A stretch of 64,000 nt of DNA from Caulobacter sp. BK020 (GTDB lineage Bacteria > Pseudomonadota > Alphaproteobacteria > Caulobacterales > Caulobacteraceae). Numbering within the stretch: the first letter of the stretch is position 1; the number at the start of each line of letters is the position of its first letter. The stretch lies in assembly GCF_004342605.1 (NCBI RefSeq), contig NZ_SLZL01000004.1, positions 248,001 to 312,000 on the forward strand. The letters are read 5' to 3'. The notes under the pieces are model-generated. The model made no database searches. It saw only the letters and a program-made list of their open reading frames with translations, and was not told where the DNA came from. This document shows, piece by piece, positions 29,554 to 38,344 of the stretch. The translations under genes were made by a program, and so were the position numbers.

Positions 29554-31692
29554 CTACCAGAGAATGTCCGAAGCGTGGACGTTGGGGGTGGCGAATAGGA
29601 TCAACATGTCGTTGCCCGTGTCGCCGTTCAGCTGGACGAACAGGTAGGAGGTGTTGGCGTCCGAGATCAGGCTGTAGTGATCGTTGGCCCCATTGGCGTG
29701 CAGGGCCGTCAGGTCGATCTTGTCCACGCCGGTCTGGAAGTCGTGGATGATGTCCGGTGCGCCCGGAGTCGAGTCGGTCTTGGTCCAGAAGCTGAAGGTG
29801 TCGGCCCCGGCCCCGCCGAACAGGGCGTCGGCCGCCCCGCCGCCGATGATCACGTCATTGCCGTCGCCGCCGACAATGGTCTCGCTGAAGCCGCTTCCCA
29901 ACAGGGTGTTGGCCAGTTCGTCGCCGACGATATAGGCCCCGCTGGTCAGGCCCAGGATGTCGGTGGCGTTGATGTCGTTCATCGAGGCGATCTGGAAGAC
30001 CGACGCGCCGGCCCCCCCGTTCACGAAAGTACCGCCCTGATAGTGCAGGACGCTGACATTCGTCGGGTTCATCGCCGACAGGTCCAGCTTGTCCACGCCG
30101 GTCTGGAAATCGTGGATGATGTCCAGATACGCGTTGCCGGAGTTGGTGGCGCTCTCGTAGGCGAAGATGTCCGCCCCCGCCCCGCCGAACAGGGCGTCGC
30201 CGGCGTCGCCGCCGATGATCGTGTCATTGGCGGCGCCGCCGACGATGGTGTCGCCCTTGGCGCTGCCGATCAAGGTCGAGGCCGTGTCCTCGCCGACTAG
30301 GTAGAGGCCGTTGGTCAGGCCCAGGATGTCCGACCCGTTGATCGAGTTGATCGAGGCGATCTGAAAGACCGACGCGCCCGAACCGCCGTTGACGAACGTG
30401 CCGCCGTTGTGGTGCAGGATGCTGACGTTCGAAGGCGCCAGTGCGATCAGGTCCAGCCGGTCCGTACCGGCCTTGAAGTCGTGGATGATGTCCAGATGGG
30501 CGTTGTCGGAATCCGTCGCCCGTTCGTAGACGAAGGTGTTGGTTCCAGCCCCGCCGAACAGCGCGTCGCCGCCACCGCCGCCGACCAGTCGGTCGTCGCC
30601 GGCCAGCCCACTGAGGCTGTTGCCGGCCGCGTTGCCGATGAGCGTGTCGGCCCCGCCTCCCCCGATCGCGTTCTCGATGGTGACGTTGGCCGCGATCGCC
30701 ACGTTGCCGACCAGGCCTCCCACGTTGGAGAAGTTGCCCGCCCGTAGATCGACCAACTGGTTTTGCGCGTAGCCCGAGAAGTCGAAGGTATCCACGCCGC
30801 CAGCGTCCCAGGCCGCGAAGATCAGCTTGGTGCTGGCGGTGCTGGCCAGGAACCAGGACCGCCCGGCCGTCGAGTTGAAGCCATAGACCGTGTCGCCAGT
30901 CCGGGTCGCGGTGTTGGCGCCGTATTCCTTCTGCGCCGCGGCAATGTCGTCGAGCATCGGCGAAGCGGCGTAGGCGCCTTGATAGTTCGCGCCAGTCTCG
31001 CTCTCGTCGAAGTAGCTCATCACTGTGTACTGAAGGGAATCCTCGTAATACTCGGCGTTGTTGGCGTAGGTGATCTCGACGCCCTCGCCTGCGTTGTAGT
31101 CGCCGGGATGGGACAGGCCGATCGTATGGCCCAGCTCGTGGACAAGGACTAGCGCGCCATATCCGCCCTGCAGCGGATTGCGATTGTAGCTGAGCGTACT
31201 GTTGACCCAGACGTCGCCCGACGCCGACGAGAAGCTGGGATCGCCCGGATAGTTGGCGAAGGCCGCCGCCCCGGACTCCCCGCTGGAATAGTTGGCCAGC
31301 AGGATCGAGGCCGAGTTGGAATAGGCGCCCTCGCCGCTGGTCCCGCTTCCTACCCGCACGAAGGTGATGTTGGCCACGTCGCTCCACCCCGCCAGGGCCA
31401 GCTCTGTCTGGGCGATCTGGGCGGCGTTGAAGCGGCTGAAGCCGGCGGTGTCGCTGGGCATGGAGGACGGCGCGGTGGACCGGAACGCGTAGGTCACCGT
31501 ATAGGCCACGCCTAGCGCGGCCGACCAGCCAGGCTCCCCGCCAACTAGGTGCAATCCCGCCTGATCGATGGTCTTGCTTGGCTTGCCGTTCGGAGCGATC
31601 CCGCCCCGTTGATCGGCGTTCAGGAAGGCCAGTTCCCCCACGTCTCCGGTCCGGATGGTGAAGGACTCGACCTGATCGCTGATGTTGCGCAC
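29554..31692 (-). CDS. M10-type metalloprotease with RTX repeats (serralysin-like)
   Basis: A 712-residue secreted zinc protease. The zinc motif is HELGHTIGLSHP (near 31108-31145) and the Met-turn is in VMSYFDESETG. The catalytic domain covers about residues 20-270, and RTX nonapeptides follow to the end, with the C-terminal DILW tail seen in the RTX protein at 19765. Serralysins are exported by type I secretion without a signal peptide, and none is present. A GTG start at 31692 is preferred because GAGGAAG lies just upstream; a TTG at 31749 is the alternative. It is divergent from the dipeptidyl peptidase gene, 154 bp away. Confidence 0.92.
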   Translation of the reverse strand: MRNISDQVESFTIRTGDVGELAFLNADQRGGIAPNGKPSKTIDQAGLHLVGGEPGWSAALGVAYTVTYAFRSTAPSSMPSDTAGFSRFNAAQIAQTELALAGWSDVANITFVRVGSGTSGEGAYSNSASILLANYSSGESGAAAFANYPGDPSFSSASGDVWVNSTLSYNRNPLQGGYGALVLVHELGHTIGLSHPGDYNAGEGVEITYANNAEYYEDSLQYTVMSYFDESETGANYQGAYAASPMLDDIAAAQKEYGANTATRTGDTVYGFNSTAGRSWFLASTASTKLIFAAWDAGGVDTFDFSGYAQNQLVDLRAGNFSNVGGLVGNVAIAANVTIENAIGGGGADTLIGNAAGNSLSGLAGDDRLVGGGGGDALFGGAGTNTFVYERATDSDNAHLDIIHDFKAGTDRLDLIALAPSNVSILHHNGGTFVNGGSGASVFQIASINSINGSDILGLTNGLYLVGEDTASTLIGSAKGDTIVGGAANDTIIGGDAGDALFGGAGADIFAYESATNSGNAYLDIIHDFQTGVDKLDLSAMNPTNVSVLHYQGGTFVNGGAGASVFQIASMNDINATDILGLTSGAYIVGDELANTLLGSGFSETIVGGDGNDVIIGGGAADALFGGAGADTFSFWTKTDSTPGAPDIIHDFQTGVDKIDLTALHANGANDHYSLISDANTSYLFVQLNGDTGNDMLILFATPNVHASDILW

Positions 31693-31765
31693 TGACGCTT
31701 CCTCGGCAGTTCGACCCCCCGCCAAACAGGTGCTAATCTTTAGCACCAAGCTGGCGCACGACTAC

Positions 31766-31780
31766 GTGACACGCTGTCAC
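31766..31780. promoter_or_regulatory. Palindrome in the divergent protease / peptidase promoter region
   Basis: GTGACA-CGC-TGTCAC, a 6-3-6 inverted repeat between the M10 protease and the DPP-IV-type peptidase genes. It could be an operator for both genes. Confidence 0.45.
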
Positions 31781-31846
31781 TTGCCGCTTGAGATCTTTAC
31801 ATTTCCCTGCTGACAACGGCCACGCTGGCCTCTAGCGTCCCGCGCC

Positions 31847-34063
31847 ATGATCAGACCCTCGCTCCTGGCCATTACGGCCTGCCTCGCCCTGTCATCGCCG
31901 GTCCTGGCGGAAAAACTCACCCCGGAACGAATCTTCGCCGACCCCGCCCTGAACGGTCCCACGGCCAAGGGCGTGGCCCTGTCGCCGGACGGCAAGCGGG
32001 TCACCTATCTGAAGGGCAAGCCCGAGGCCGCCAACGTCCAGGACCTGTGGGCGGCCGACGTCAAGGGCGGCGAGCCCTACCGCCTGATCGACTCGACGGC
32101 CCTGTCGTCGGGCGGCAAGGAGCTGTCGGAAGCCGAAAAGGCCCGCCGCGAACGGGCCCGCGTCTCGGCCCGCGGCATCGTCGAATACAGCTGGGACGAG
32201 GAGGGCCGGTTCATCCTCGTGCCGCTGGACGGCGACCTCTATCTGGACAGCGTCGCCGACGGCAAGGTCACCCGCCTGACCCAGACGGCGGGCGACGAGG
32301 TCGACGCCAAGGTCTCGCCCAGGGGCGGCTTCGTCTCCTATGTCCGCGACCAGAACCTCTACATCAAGCCGGTCGCCGGCGGGCCCGAGAAGGCCCTGAC
32401 CACCGAGGGCAAGGACGCCCTGTCGTTCGGCACGGCCGAGTTCGTCGCCCAGGAGGAAATGGACCGCTTCACCGGCTACTGGTGGAATCCCCGCGAGACC
32501 AGCATCGCCTATACCCGCGTCGACGAGAGCGGGGTCGACGTGATCCCGCGCGCCGATATCGGCCCGGGCGGGGCTACGGTGGTCGAGCAGCGCTATCCGC
32601 GCGCCGGTCGTCCCAACGCCGTGGTCGACCTGTTCGTCCAGGACCTGGCCACCGGCAAGACGGTGCAGATCGACCTGGGCCCGAACAAGGACATCTATGT
32701 CGCGCGCGTCGACTGGTCTGAGGACGGCAAAACCCTCTACGTGCAGCGCCAGACTCGCGATCAGAAGACCGTCGAGCTGATCGCCTACGATCCGGTCACA
32801 GGCCAGGGCAAGACGATCGTCACCGACACCGACGCCCACTGGGTCGAGCTGTCCGACGACTTCAAGCCGCTGAAGGACGGCAGCTTCCTGTGGTCGTCGG
32901 AAAAGTCGGGGTACAAGCACCTCTACCACTACGCCGCCAGCGGCAAGCTGATCGCCCAGGTGACCAAGGGCGACTGGCCGGTCAACGCCCTGGAAGGCGT
33001 CGACGAGACCCGCAAGGCAGCGATCTTCTCGGCCTCGATCGACACCCCGCTGGAACGGCGGATCTACGAGGTCTCCTATGCCAAACCCGGCAAGCCCAAG
33101 GCCCTGACGCCGGCCGGCGGCTGGTGGACCGCCAAGGTCGCGGAGACCGGCGGCGCCTTCACGGCCGGCTACAGCGATCCCAAGACCCCGCCGCAGATGG
33201 CGCTCTACGACGCCACGGGCAAGCGCGTGCGCTGGATCGAGGAGAACCGGCTGGCCGAGGGGCACCCCTACTGGCCCTACGCCGCCACCCTGCCCGTCCC
33301 CGAGTTCGGCGCGCTGACGGCGGCCGACGGCGAGGTGCTGCACTACGAGATCCTCAAGCCGATCGGCTTCGATCCAGCGAAGAAATATCCGGCCATCGTC
33401 TCGGTCTATGGCGGCCCGCACGCCCAGACCGTCAGCCGCTCGTGGCAGAAGGTCGGCGAGCGGCCCTATCTCGAGGACGGCTATGTCGTCTTCAAGCTGG
33501 ACAACCGCGGCAGCGCCAATCGCTCGGCCAAGTTCAAGCGCGCCCTGGATCGCCGCATGGGCACCGTCGAGGTCGAGGATCAGTTGGCCGGCGCCCGGTT
33601 CCTGGCCGGCCTGCCCTATGTCGACGCCGACAGGTTGGGCGTGATGGGCTGGTCGTACGGCGGCTTCATGACCCTGATGCTGATGACCGCGCCGGACACG
33701 CCGTTCAAGGCCGGGGCCGCGGGCGCGCCGCCCACCGAGTGGGGTCTCTACGACACCCACTACACCGAGCAGTTCATGGGCAAGCCGGACGAGAACAAGG
33801 ACGGCTACGCCCAGTCCGACGTGCTCAACCGCCTGAAGAACCTCAAGCCCGACAGCCTGCTGCTGCTGCACGGCATGGCCGACGACAACGTCATCTTCGA
33901 GAACAGCACCCGGCTGATCGCGGCGTTGCAGAAGAACGCCATCCCGTTCGAGATGATGCTCTATCCGGGCGAGCGCCACAGCGCGCCCGGCAGCAAGACC
34001 AAGGGCCTGCACGTGCTGAAGACCCACCTGGCGTTCTTCGATCGCCAGCTGAAAGGCCAATAG
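31847..34063 (+). CDS. Dipeptidyl peptidase IV-type serine peptidase (S9 family)
   Basis: A 738-residue exported prolyl-peptidase-like enzyme. Residues 1-21 are a signal peptide (MIRPSLLAITACLALSSPVLA). Residues about 40-480 are the beta-propeller (DPPIV_N), and residues about 490-738 the alpha/beta-hydrolase domain. The catalytic triad is S603 (GWSYGGFM), D679 (HGMADDNVIF) and H711 (GERHSAPG). It should release N-terminal Xaa-Pro dipeptides in the periplasm. The ATG is the start of the signal peptide. The partner is unknown, but the divergent M10 protease suggests a shared role in peptide use. Confidence 0.94.
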   Translation: MIRPSLLAITACLALSSPVLAEKLTPERIFADPALNGPTAKGVALSPDGKRVTYLKGKPEAANVQDLWAADVKGGEPYRLIDSTALSSGGKELSEAEKARRERARVSARGIVEYSWDEEGRFILVPLDGDLYLDSVADGKVTRLTQTAGDEVDAKVSPRGGFVSYVRDQNLYIKPVAGGPEKALTTEGKDALSFGTAEFVAQEEMDRFTGYWWNPRETSIAYTRVDESGVDVIPRADIGPGGATVVEQRYPRAGRPNAVVDLFVQDLATGKTVQIDLGPNKDIYVARVDWSEDGKTLYVQRQTRDQKTVELIAYDPVTGQGKTIVTDTDAHWVELSDDFKPLKDGSFLWSSEKSGYKHLYHYAASGKLIAQVTKGDWPVNALEGVDETRKAAIFSASIDTPLERRIYEVSYAKPGKPKALTPAGGWWTAKVAETGGAFTAGYSDPKTPPQMALYDATGKRVRWIEENRLAEGHPYWPYAATLPVPEFGALTAADGEVLHYEILKPIGFDPAKKYPAIVSVYGGPHAQTVSRSWQKVGERPYLEDGYVVFKLDNRGSANRSAKFKRALDRRMGTVEVEDQLAGARFLAGLPYVDADRLGVMGWSYGGFMTLMLMTAPDTPFKAGAAGAPPTEWGLYDTHYTEQFMGKPDENKDGYAQSDVLNRLKNLKPDSLLLLHGMADDNVIFENSTRLIAALQKNAIPFEMMLYPGERHSAPGSKTKGLHVLKTHLAFFDRQLKGQ

Positions 34064-34068
34064 ACACG

Positions 34069-34102
34069 GCCGGGGACACGCCCCTGCGGCGCGTCCCCGG
34101 CC
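34069..34102. repeat. GGGGACACGCC-type palindrome after the DPP-IV-type gene
   Basis: GGCCGGGGACACGCC pairs with GGCGCGTCCCCGGCC with a single mismatch around 4 nt. It lies between convergent genes and is the same family as 28044, 28931 and 45892. Confidence 0.7.
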
Positions 34103-34642
34103 CTACTCCTCCAGCGCCTCCAGCGCCTCCAGCACGAAATCCGCCCGCGCGGCGACATCGGTCTTCGGCAGGATCGAGACCGCGTAGCCCAGGCGTTCGT
34201 AAGCCGACAGCAACCGCCCGTACTCGGCCTCCGCGGCCTCGAACCCGTGCGGGCGCTCAGGATCGTTGACATAGATCTCCGGCCAGGGCGACGCCAGGAA
34301 CACGCGCCGATGATAGCGGTGGGCCCGGCCCAGCGGCTCGAGGACGGCTTCGCCGGTCGCATGCTCCAGGGCGGTGGCGGCGTCGACCAGGCCACGATCG
34401 AAGAACACCCAGCCGGTCAGACCTTCGGCAGCCGTGAGGTCCGCCAGCGCCATCGCCACGGCCCGCCGCGCGAAAGCCGCCAGGTCGACCCAGGGCAAGG
34501 CCGCGCCGTCGCCCGCCAGCGCTTCCCGCACGACCCGCCGCCCCGGCTCCTCGACCCCGGCATGGCCGCGCCGCCGGAGCTCCGCCAGCAGGGTCGACTT
34601 GCCGCCGCCGGAACAGCCGGAGAGGACGACGAAACGGTTCAG
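34103..34642 (-). CDS. AAA-type P-loop ATPase
   Basis: A 179-residue predicted ATPase of the AAA_28 type. The Walker A motif is SGCSGGGKSTLLAEL near residue 10, and a FFDRGLVDAATAL motif follows about residue 95. No partner is clear. The likely start is a CTG at 34642 (translation L-NRFVVLSG) because AGGAG is 7 nt upstream. The longer reading frame up to 34759 begins in a dispersed repeat (MFSHRFCGKPASTFP is the repeat read as protein) and is not credible. The downstream boundary abuts the palindrome at 34069. Confidence 0.75.
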   Translation of the reverse strand: MNRFVVLSGCSGGGKSTLLAELRRRGHAGVEEPGRRVVREALAGDGAALPWVDLAAFARRAVAMALADLTAAEGLTGWVFFDRGLVDAATALEHATGEAVLEPLGRAHRYHRRVFLASPWPEIYVNDPERPHGFEAAEAEYGRLLSAYERLGYAVSILPKTDVAARADFVLEALEALEE

Positions 34643-34703
34643 GGTCGAACTCCTGCTGGTCCTGGGGTCGGCTCTCCGTGACCGAAGGCGGTCCGACCGA
34701 CCT

Positions 34704-34790
34704 AGAGTATCGCGCGGAAAAGTGGATGCCGGTTTTCCGCAAAAGCGATGCGAAAACAAAAAGCTAGAGCAAATCGTGCGATTTGCTCTA
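34704..34790. repeat. Dispersed double-hairpin repeat, copy A
   Basis: A ~85-bp element: a long stem (ATCGC ... GCGAT around GGAAAAGTGGATGCCGGTTTTCC) followed by a hairpin AGAGCAAATCG-TGC-GATTTGCTCT. It also supplies the stop codon of the DUF3883 gene. A second copy is at 50651-50751. Confidence 0.85.
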
Positions 34791-35633
34791 GACGACAGCC
34801 GCCGGCAACGCGGCGGGCTGGGTCGTCCTCACCCGGAACATCCGCGCTTCCCGGGCCACGTCGTACAGGCGGTGGATGACGAAGGCCTCCGGCTGCGCCG
34901 CGCGCAGGGCTTCCTCGGCCGGGGTCAGCCGGTAGGGCGTGGCCGGGCCGCCAGTGGTGGTCTTGACGACGATGCGACGGGGCGCGCCGGTCCGGCTGAA
35001 GCTGACCAGGTCGCACCCTTCGTCGGCCTCCTGTCCGTTGATTGGCGGTAGGGCCAGGCGGATCTGGGCGGCGAGGTCCGGGCGGCCGCGCTCTTCCAGC
35101 CGGCGCTGCTCGTGGACCAGGGCGGCGGCCAGCCCGATCCGGGCCAGGATGCGAGCGTCGTGGTCGCGGGCGGCGGGGTCGAACTTGGCCACCAGCCGCT
35201 GGGCCCGTTCGCCGGGCGGGGCGTGACGCGCGACCGGTGGGGCGCCCTCGGCCAGGATCGGGGCGCCGGGCCGGCCCAGCAGGGCCGGCGGCTGGGTCAG
35301 GTCCCTGAGGACGCCGGGCCTGGCGCTCAGGCAACGGTCGACCGCGTCGACCAGGCCGTCGCCGAAGTCCCAGCGCGGCGGATGGTCGTTCAGGGTCGGC
35401 AGGCCGATCAGGGTCAGCACCGCCGAGATCTCGCCCTGCAGGAAGGTGATCGCCCCGCCGGAGCGGTTGGTGACGAACCGCAGGGCGCGCTGGTGGTTGG
35501 CCGGATCGTAGGCGCGGCCGGACATCGTCTTGTAGAGCATGACCAGGTAGTCGCCGACCACCAGGTCCTGCTCGGCCTCATTCCAGGTCCTGCCGTTGAT
35601 CGCCGAGTCGCCCACGCCGCGACGATGCCCCAA
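34788..35633 (-). CDS. DUF3883 domain protein
   Basis: A 281-residue protein with a DUF3883-type PD-(D/E)XK-like C-terminal domain (CDLVSFSRTGAPRRIVVKTTTGGPATPYRLTPAEEALRAAQPEAFVIHRLYDV). Such domains are found in nuclease-like proteins; the N-terminal ~200 residues are helical and not recognised. The start is uncertain: TTG at 35633 or GTG at 35615, neither with a clear ribosome-binding site. The 3' end falls in the dispersed repeat. It is adjacent to the AAA ATPase, same strand. Confidence 0.7.
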   Translation of the reverse strand: MGHRRGVGDSAINGRTWNEAEQDLVVGDYLVMLYKTMSGRAYDPANHQRALRFVTNRSGGAITFLQGEISAVLTLIGLPTLNDHPPRWDFGDGLVDAVDRCLSARPGVLRDLTQPPALLGRPGAPILAEGAPPVARHAPPGERAQRLVAKFDPAARDHDARILARIGLAAALVHEQRRLEERGRPDLAAQIRLALPPINGQEADEGCDLVSFSRTGAPRRIVVKTTTGGPATPYRLTPAEEALRAAQPEAFVIHRLYDVAREARMFRVRTTQPAALPAAVV

Positions 35634-35746
35634 GCGAAGCCGTGACGCCAGGACTCGGGTTCACCCGCCCAAGTGATCCAGCCAGGCATAGCTCAAGCTG
35701 CGCGCCGCCCGGGACGCGCGGCCGCCGATCGTGCTAGAAGCCGCTC

Positions 35747-35929
35747 ATGACCGACAAGACCGACGACCATCCCGAGATTCCCGGCGAAACCCCGATCCAG
35801 CGCGCCCTGCGCCTGAAGAAGGCCGCGATCGCCGCCAAGCCGCAGCCGCCGCGCGGCGGCCGGTTCCAGCGCGAACAGGCCGCGGCCGCCGCCTCGAGCA
35901 GCAAGAGCAAGCCCTGGATGACGCGCTAG
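35747..35929 (+). CDS. Small basic conserved protein
   Basis: A 60-residue protein, probably conserved in Caulobacterales: TPIQRALRLKKAAIAAKPQPPRGGRFQREQAAAA, then a Ser/Lys tail. No domain is recognised. It is highly basic, with a short helix and disordered ends. The ATG is 60 bp before the next feature boundary and the gene is followed by a secreted protein on the same strand. Confidence 0.7.
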   Translation: MTDKTDDHPEIPGETPIQRALRLKKAAIAAKPQPPRGGRFQREQAAAAASSSKSKPWMTR

Positions 35930-35989
35930 ATCGCGTTCGCCTCAAGCGGCGCCTTGAGAACGCCGCGCTTTGACCACACGTTCATCGCC

Positions 35990-36550
35990 ATGCGCGCTCC
36001 CCTCCTCGCCCTGCTCGCCAGCCTCGCGGCCGGCCCTGTGCTGGCCCAGGCGACCAAGCCGCCGGCCGAGACGCCGACGCCGGTCTCGCCGGTGACTGTC
36101 ATGCCGCCGACCCAGAAGCCCAAGGTGGTCGCCACCTGGCCCGCCAATGGCCAGTCGGTCGCCCCGGGCGTGCTGGTGCTGAAGGTGGTGTTCGACCAGC
36201 AGATGACGCCCCGCGACTTCGACTACGGCCTGGGAACGGGCGGCGACAAGCTGAACTGCCTGAAGACGCCGCGGCTGCTGAACGACAACAAGACCTTCGT
36301 CCTGCTGTGCACGACCCTGCCGGGCAAGACCTACGCCGTCGCGCTCAATCCCGACGCCTCTGGCGGCCGGGCGTTCACCAACGTGGCCGAGAACCGCGCC
36401 GAGCCGGGCGCCCTGACCTTCACCACCGAAACCGGCGAGCCGGTCACCAAGCTGCGCGACGCCATCAAGGCCGCGGGCCTGGGCGACCTGGACATGCCCG
36501 TCGAGGAAGCGCCGGACCCGTCGCAATCGGGCGCCAAGACGGCGCCCTGA
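35990..36550 (+). CDS. Secreted protein with Ig-like (Big_5/SbsA) domain
   Basis: A 186-residue protein. The signal peptide is MRAPLLALLASLAAGPVLAQA. A Pro/Thr-rich linker follows. Residues about 45-150 resemble a Big_5/SbsA Ig-like domain (VATWPANGQSVAPGVLVLKVVFDQQMTPRDFD, VLLCTTLPGKTYAVALNP). Start at 35990 fits the signal peptide; an upstream ATG adds 12 residues without signal character. It may bind cell envelope components; substrate unknown. Confidence 0.78.
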   Translation: MRAPLLALLASLAAGPVLAQATKPPAETPTPVSPVTVMPPTQKPKVVATWPANGQSVAPGVLVLKVVFDQQMTPRDFDYGLGTGGDKLNCLKTPRLLNDNKTFVLLCTTLPGKTYAVALNPDASGGRAFTNVAENRAEPGALTFTTETGEPVTKLRDAIKAAGLGDLDMPVEEAPDPSQSGAKTAP

Positions 36551-36566
36551 CGAAAAAGCATTGGGG

Positions 36567-36611
36567 GAGAGCCGGCCGAATTCGTGCGTCGGGACACCCC
36601 GGCCGGCTCTC
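36567..36611. terminator. Long hairpin between convergent genes
   Basis: GAGAGCCGGCCG pairs exactly with CGGCCGGCTCTC around a 21-nt loop. No U-tract follows. The rest of 36551-36750 shows no gene. Confidence 0.5.
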
Positions 36612-36750
36612 GGCCTGCGGTCGGACCACCCCGTCGGAAAGAGGCGGCCCGGCGCGTCGGAGGGATCGGGGGGAAGACACCTCGACATCCGCAGGCCCGC
36701 CCAGGTTGGAACAACCCGGCCGCCCTGCGCCATCGGGTAAAACCCTAGTT

Positions 36751-37470
36751 TCAGCTCCGGTCGGGCCACAGAGGGATGACGCGGTGCTCCTCCTCCGTAT
36801 CGAGGAGCAGCCGTACGGTCAGGCCGATGCCGCTGGACTCGTAGACCAGCTTCGCGCCGAGCTGCCGCGCCAGGCCGCGCACCACCCGGAAGCCAAGACC
36901 GCCGTCGGTGTGCGGGTCGAAATCATCGCTCAACCCAACGCCATCGTCGGTCACCTCGACCACGAGGCCGCCGCCGACCGAGCGGCAGGTTACCTGGATC
37001 CGGCCCGCCACGCCCGAGGGGTGGGCGTATTTCAGGGCGTTGGTCACCAGCTCGCTGACGATCAGGGCGACCGGCGTGGCCTGATCGGCCCGCACCATGC
37101 AGCCACCGGTGTCCCGATGGCTGATGACGGTTTCGCCGGCGAAGCTGACGGTCTGCATCAGGCTGGCGCACAGCTTGGCCAGGAAACGACCCAGGTCGAT
37201 GCCGTTCTCATCCTCGCCGGGCGCGCCCGACAGCAGGCGATGCAGCTCGCCGACCGTCTCGATCCGGGCGGCCACCTCCTCCAGGGCGATACAGGCCTCG
37301 CGCGCCGACAGGGGCTGGCCGGCCTTCTGCAGGCGGGTGGCTTGCAGGCGCGTATACCCGGCGATCAGGGCCAGGTTGTTGGCGATGCGATGCTGGGCTT
37401 CGCTCAGCCGGTCATCAGACCCGACATGGCGAACGGCCGCATCGCCGAAGTCTCGGCGCTCGACGTCCAT
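36751..37470 (-). CDS. HisKA_2-type sensor histidine kinase, soluble
   Basis: A 239-residue kinase without membrane or sensor domain. The phospho-acceptor His is H27 in LSEAQHRIANNLALIAGYTRLQA, which is the HisKA_2 dimerisation helix. The ATP domain has the N box VSELVTNALKYAHP and the G box DDGVGLSDDF, with GGLGFRVV. Such proteins serve alphaproteobacterial stress or light signalling; the response regulator is not nearby. The start was set at the ATG at 37470; a GTG at 37515 adds 15 residues. Confidence 0.85.
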   Translation of the reverse strand: MDVERRDFGDAAVRHVGSDDRLSEAQHRIANNLALIAGYTRLQATRLQKAGQPLSAREACIALEEVAARIETVGELHRLLSGAPGEDENGIDLGRFLAKLCASLMQTVSFAGETVISHRDTGGCMVRADQATPVALIVSELVTNALKYAHPSGVAGRIQVTCRSVGGGLVVEVTDDGVGLSDDFDPHTDGGLGFRVVRGLARQLGAKLVYESSGIGLTVRLLLDTEEEHRVIPLWPDRS

Positions 37471-37812
37471 GGCTCGGGGGCTTTCGGTAAGGCGGCAGGA
37501 TATTCCGTCACCCACACCTAAGCACGAACGCGATTAAAAAGCGACCATTTAATTAGACAAGGAATCGTATCTTTATTTCGCGGACCGCACAGATTATCTC
37601 ATGTCGGAAACTCGACGGACAACTAACCTATATAATGCCCTTTAATCACTTGGAGTATGCTCAGCGCATGCCGCCTGTCGCGCAAAATGAGTAAGTGGCG
37701 CATTTGGGGCCAAGTACGGCCTTTGCGTGTCCCTGGAACCCGATGGCGACGCTCGTGCGTTAGCTCCACCGGACAAGAAGGAGAGCCGCCCCTCGCCGGG
37801 GGCCGAGACCTG
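37471..37812. other. AT-rich intergenic region with likely divergent promoters
   Basis: This ~340-bp stretch is clearly less GC-rich than the surroundings (for example around 37520-37650). It should hold the promoters of the kinase and RHH genes. A GGAACC and CGTT pair at 37735-37761 resembles the extracytoplasmic-function sigma motif but the spacing is one or two bases too long. No gene is seen. Confidence 0.5.
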
Positions 37813-38058
37813 ATGAACGACCTGACCCGACCCGAACGCCTGCAGATCATGCTCACGCAGGAAGAACTCGCCGCATTGGACGACTGGCGCTTCGCGCGCC
37901 GCATGCCCAGCCGCGCCGCCGCCGTGCGCGAGCTGCTCAAGCGCGGCCTGGAGGCCGAGGGCGTCCAACTGGCCGACGGCAAGATGCGCTCGCGCGACTT
38001 CGGCGTGGTCGAAGGCCCGATGCGTTCGACAGGTTCGGGCGCCGACGGCGAAGGCTGA
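37813..38058 (+). CDS. Small RHH-like DNA-binding protein
   Basis: An 81-residue protein. The first ~50 residues (PERLQIMLTQEELAALDDWRFARRMPSRAAAVRELLKRGLEAEG) have the ribbon-helix-helix pattern. The start at 37813 is preferred over upstream in-frame starts because it precedes the fold. The C-terminal part is short and polar. Target unknown; it is alone, with the HisKA_2 kinase divergent upstream. Confidence 0.8.
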   Translation: MNDLTRPERLQIMLTQEELAALDDWRFARRMPSRAAAVRELLKRGLEAEGVQLADGKMRSRDFGVVEGPMRSTGSGADGEG

Positions 38059-38164
38059 TCTCGGCGGCCGGCGCCATGACTTCGCCGTGGTGACGCGCTT
38101 GAACGCGTCCCCGGGCCAAGGTTAAGGTCCGACGCTGTTTCTCCAACTTCAGAGACCTCCCCCC

Positions 38165-38299
38165 ATGCGCAAGATCGTGATCCTCGCCACCGTGGCCGCC
38201 GCCCTGATGGTTTCGGCCTGCAACACCGTCGCCGGCGTCGGTCAAGACGTGTCGGCCGCCGGCCGCGCCGTGACCAACACCGCCAAGGACGCCAAATAG
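38165..38299 (+). CDS. Entericidin A/B family lipoprotein
   Basis: A 44-residue lipoprotein too short for most gene calls. It has a signal peptide with lipobox (MRKIVILATVAAALMVSAC) and the family tail (NTVAGVGQDVSAAGRAVTNT, ending KDAK). Entericidins are small outer-membrane-associated lipoproteins induced in stationary phase or stress. A hairpin follows at about 38320-38345. The rest of 38300-38598 is without a recognised gene. Confidence 0.85.
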   Translation: MRKIVILATVAAALMVSACNTVAGVGQDVSAAGRAVTNTAKDAK

Positions 38300-38318
38300 T
38301 CGCAGGATCGAGGGTTGC

Positions 38319-38344
38319 GGACTTCGGACAACCGGAGTCCGCGA
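38319..38344 (+). terminator. Hairpin after the entericidin gene
   Basis: GCGGACTTCGG pairs with CCGGAGTCCGC (one G-U) around ACAA. There is no U-tract, so it may be a mRNA end rather than an intrinsic terminator. Confidence 0.45.

Noticed and set aside
37735-37761. Stress-sigma (GGAAC...CGTT) promoter before the RHH gene
   Set aside because: The spacer is one or two bases longer than the usual 16-17, so it is mentioned but not called.
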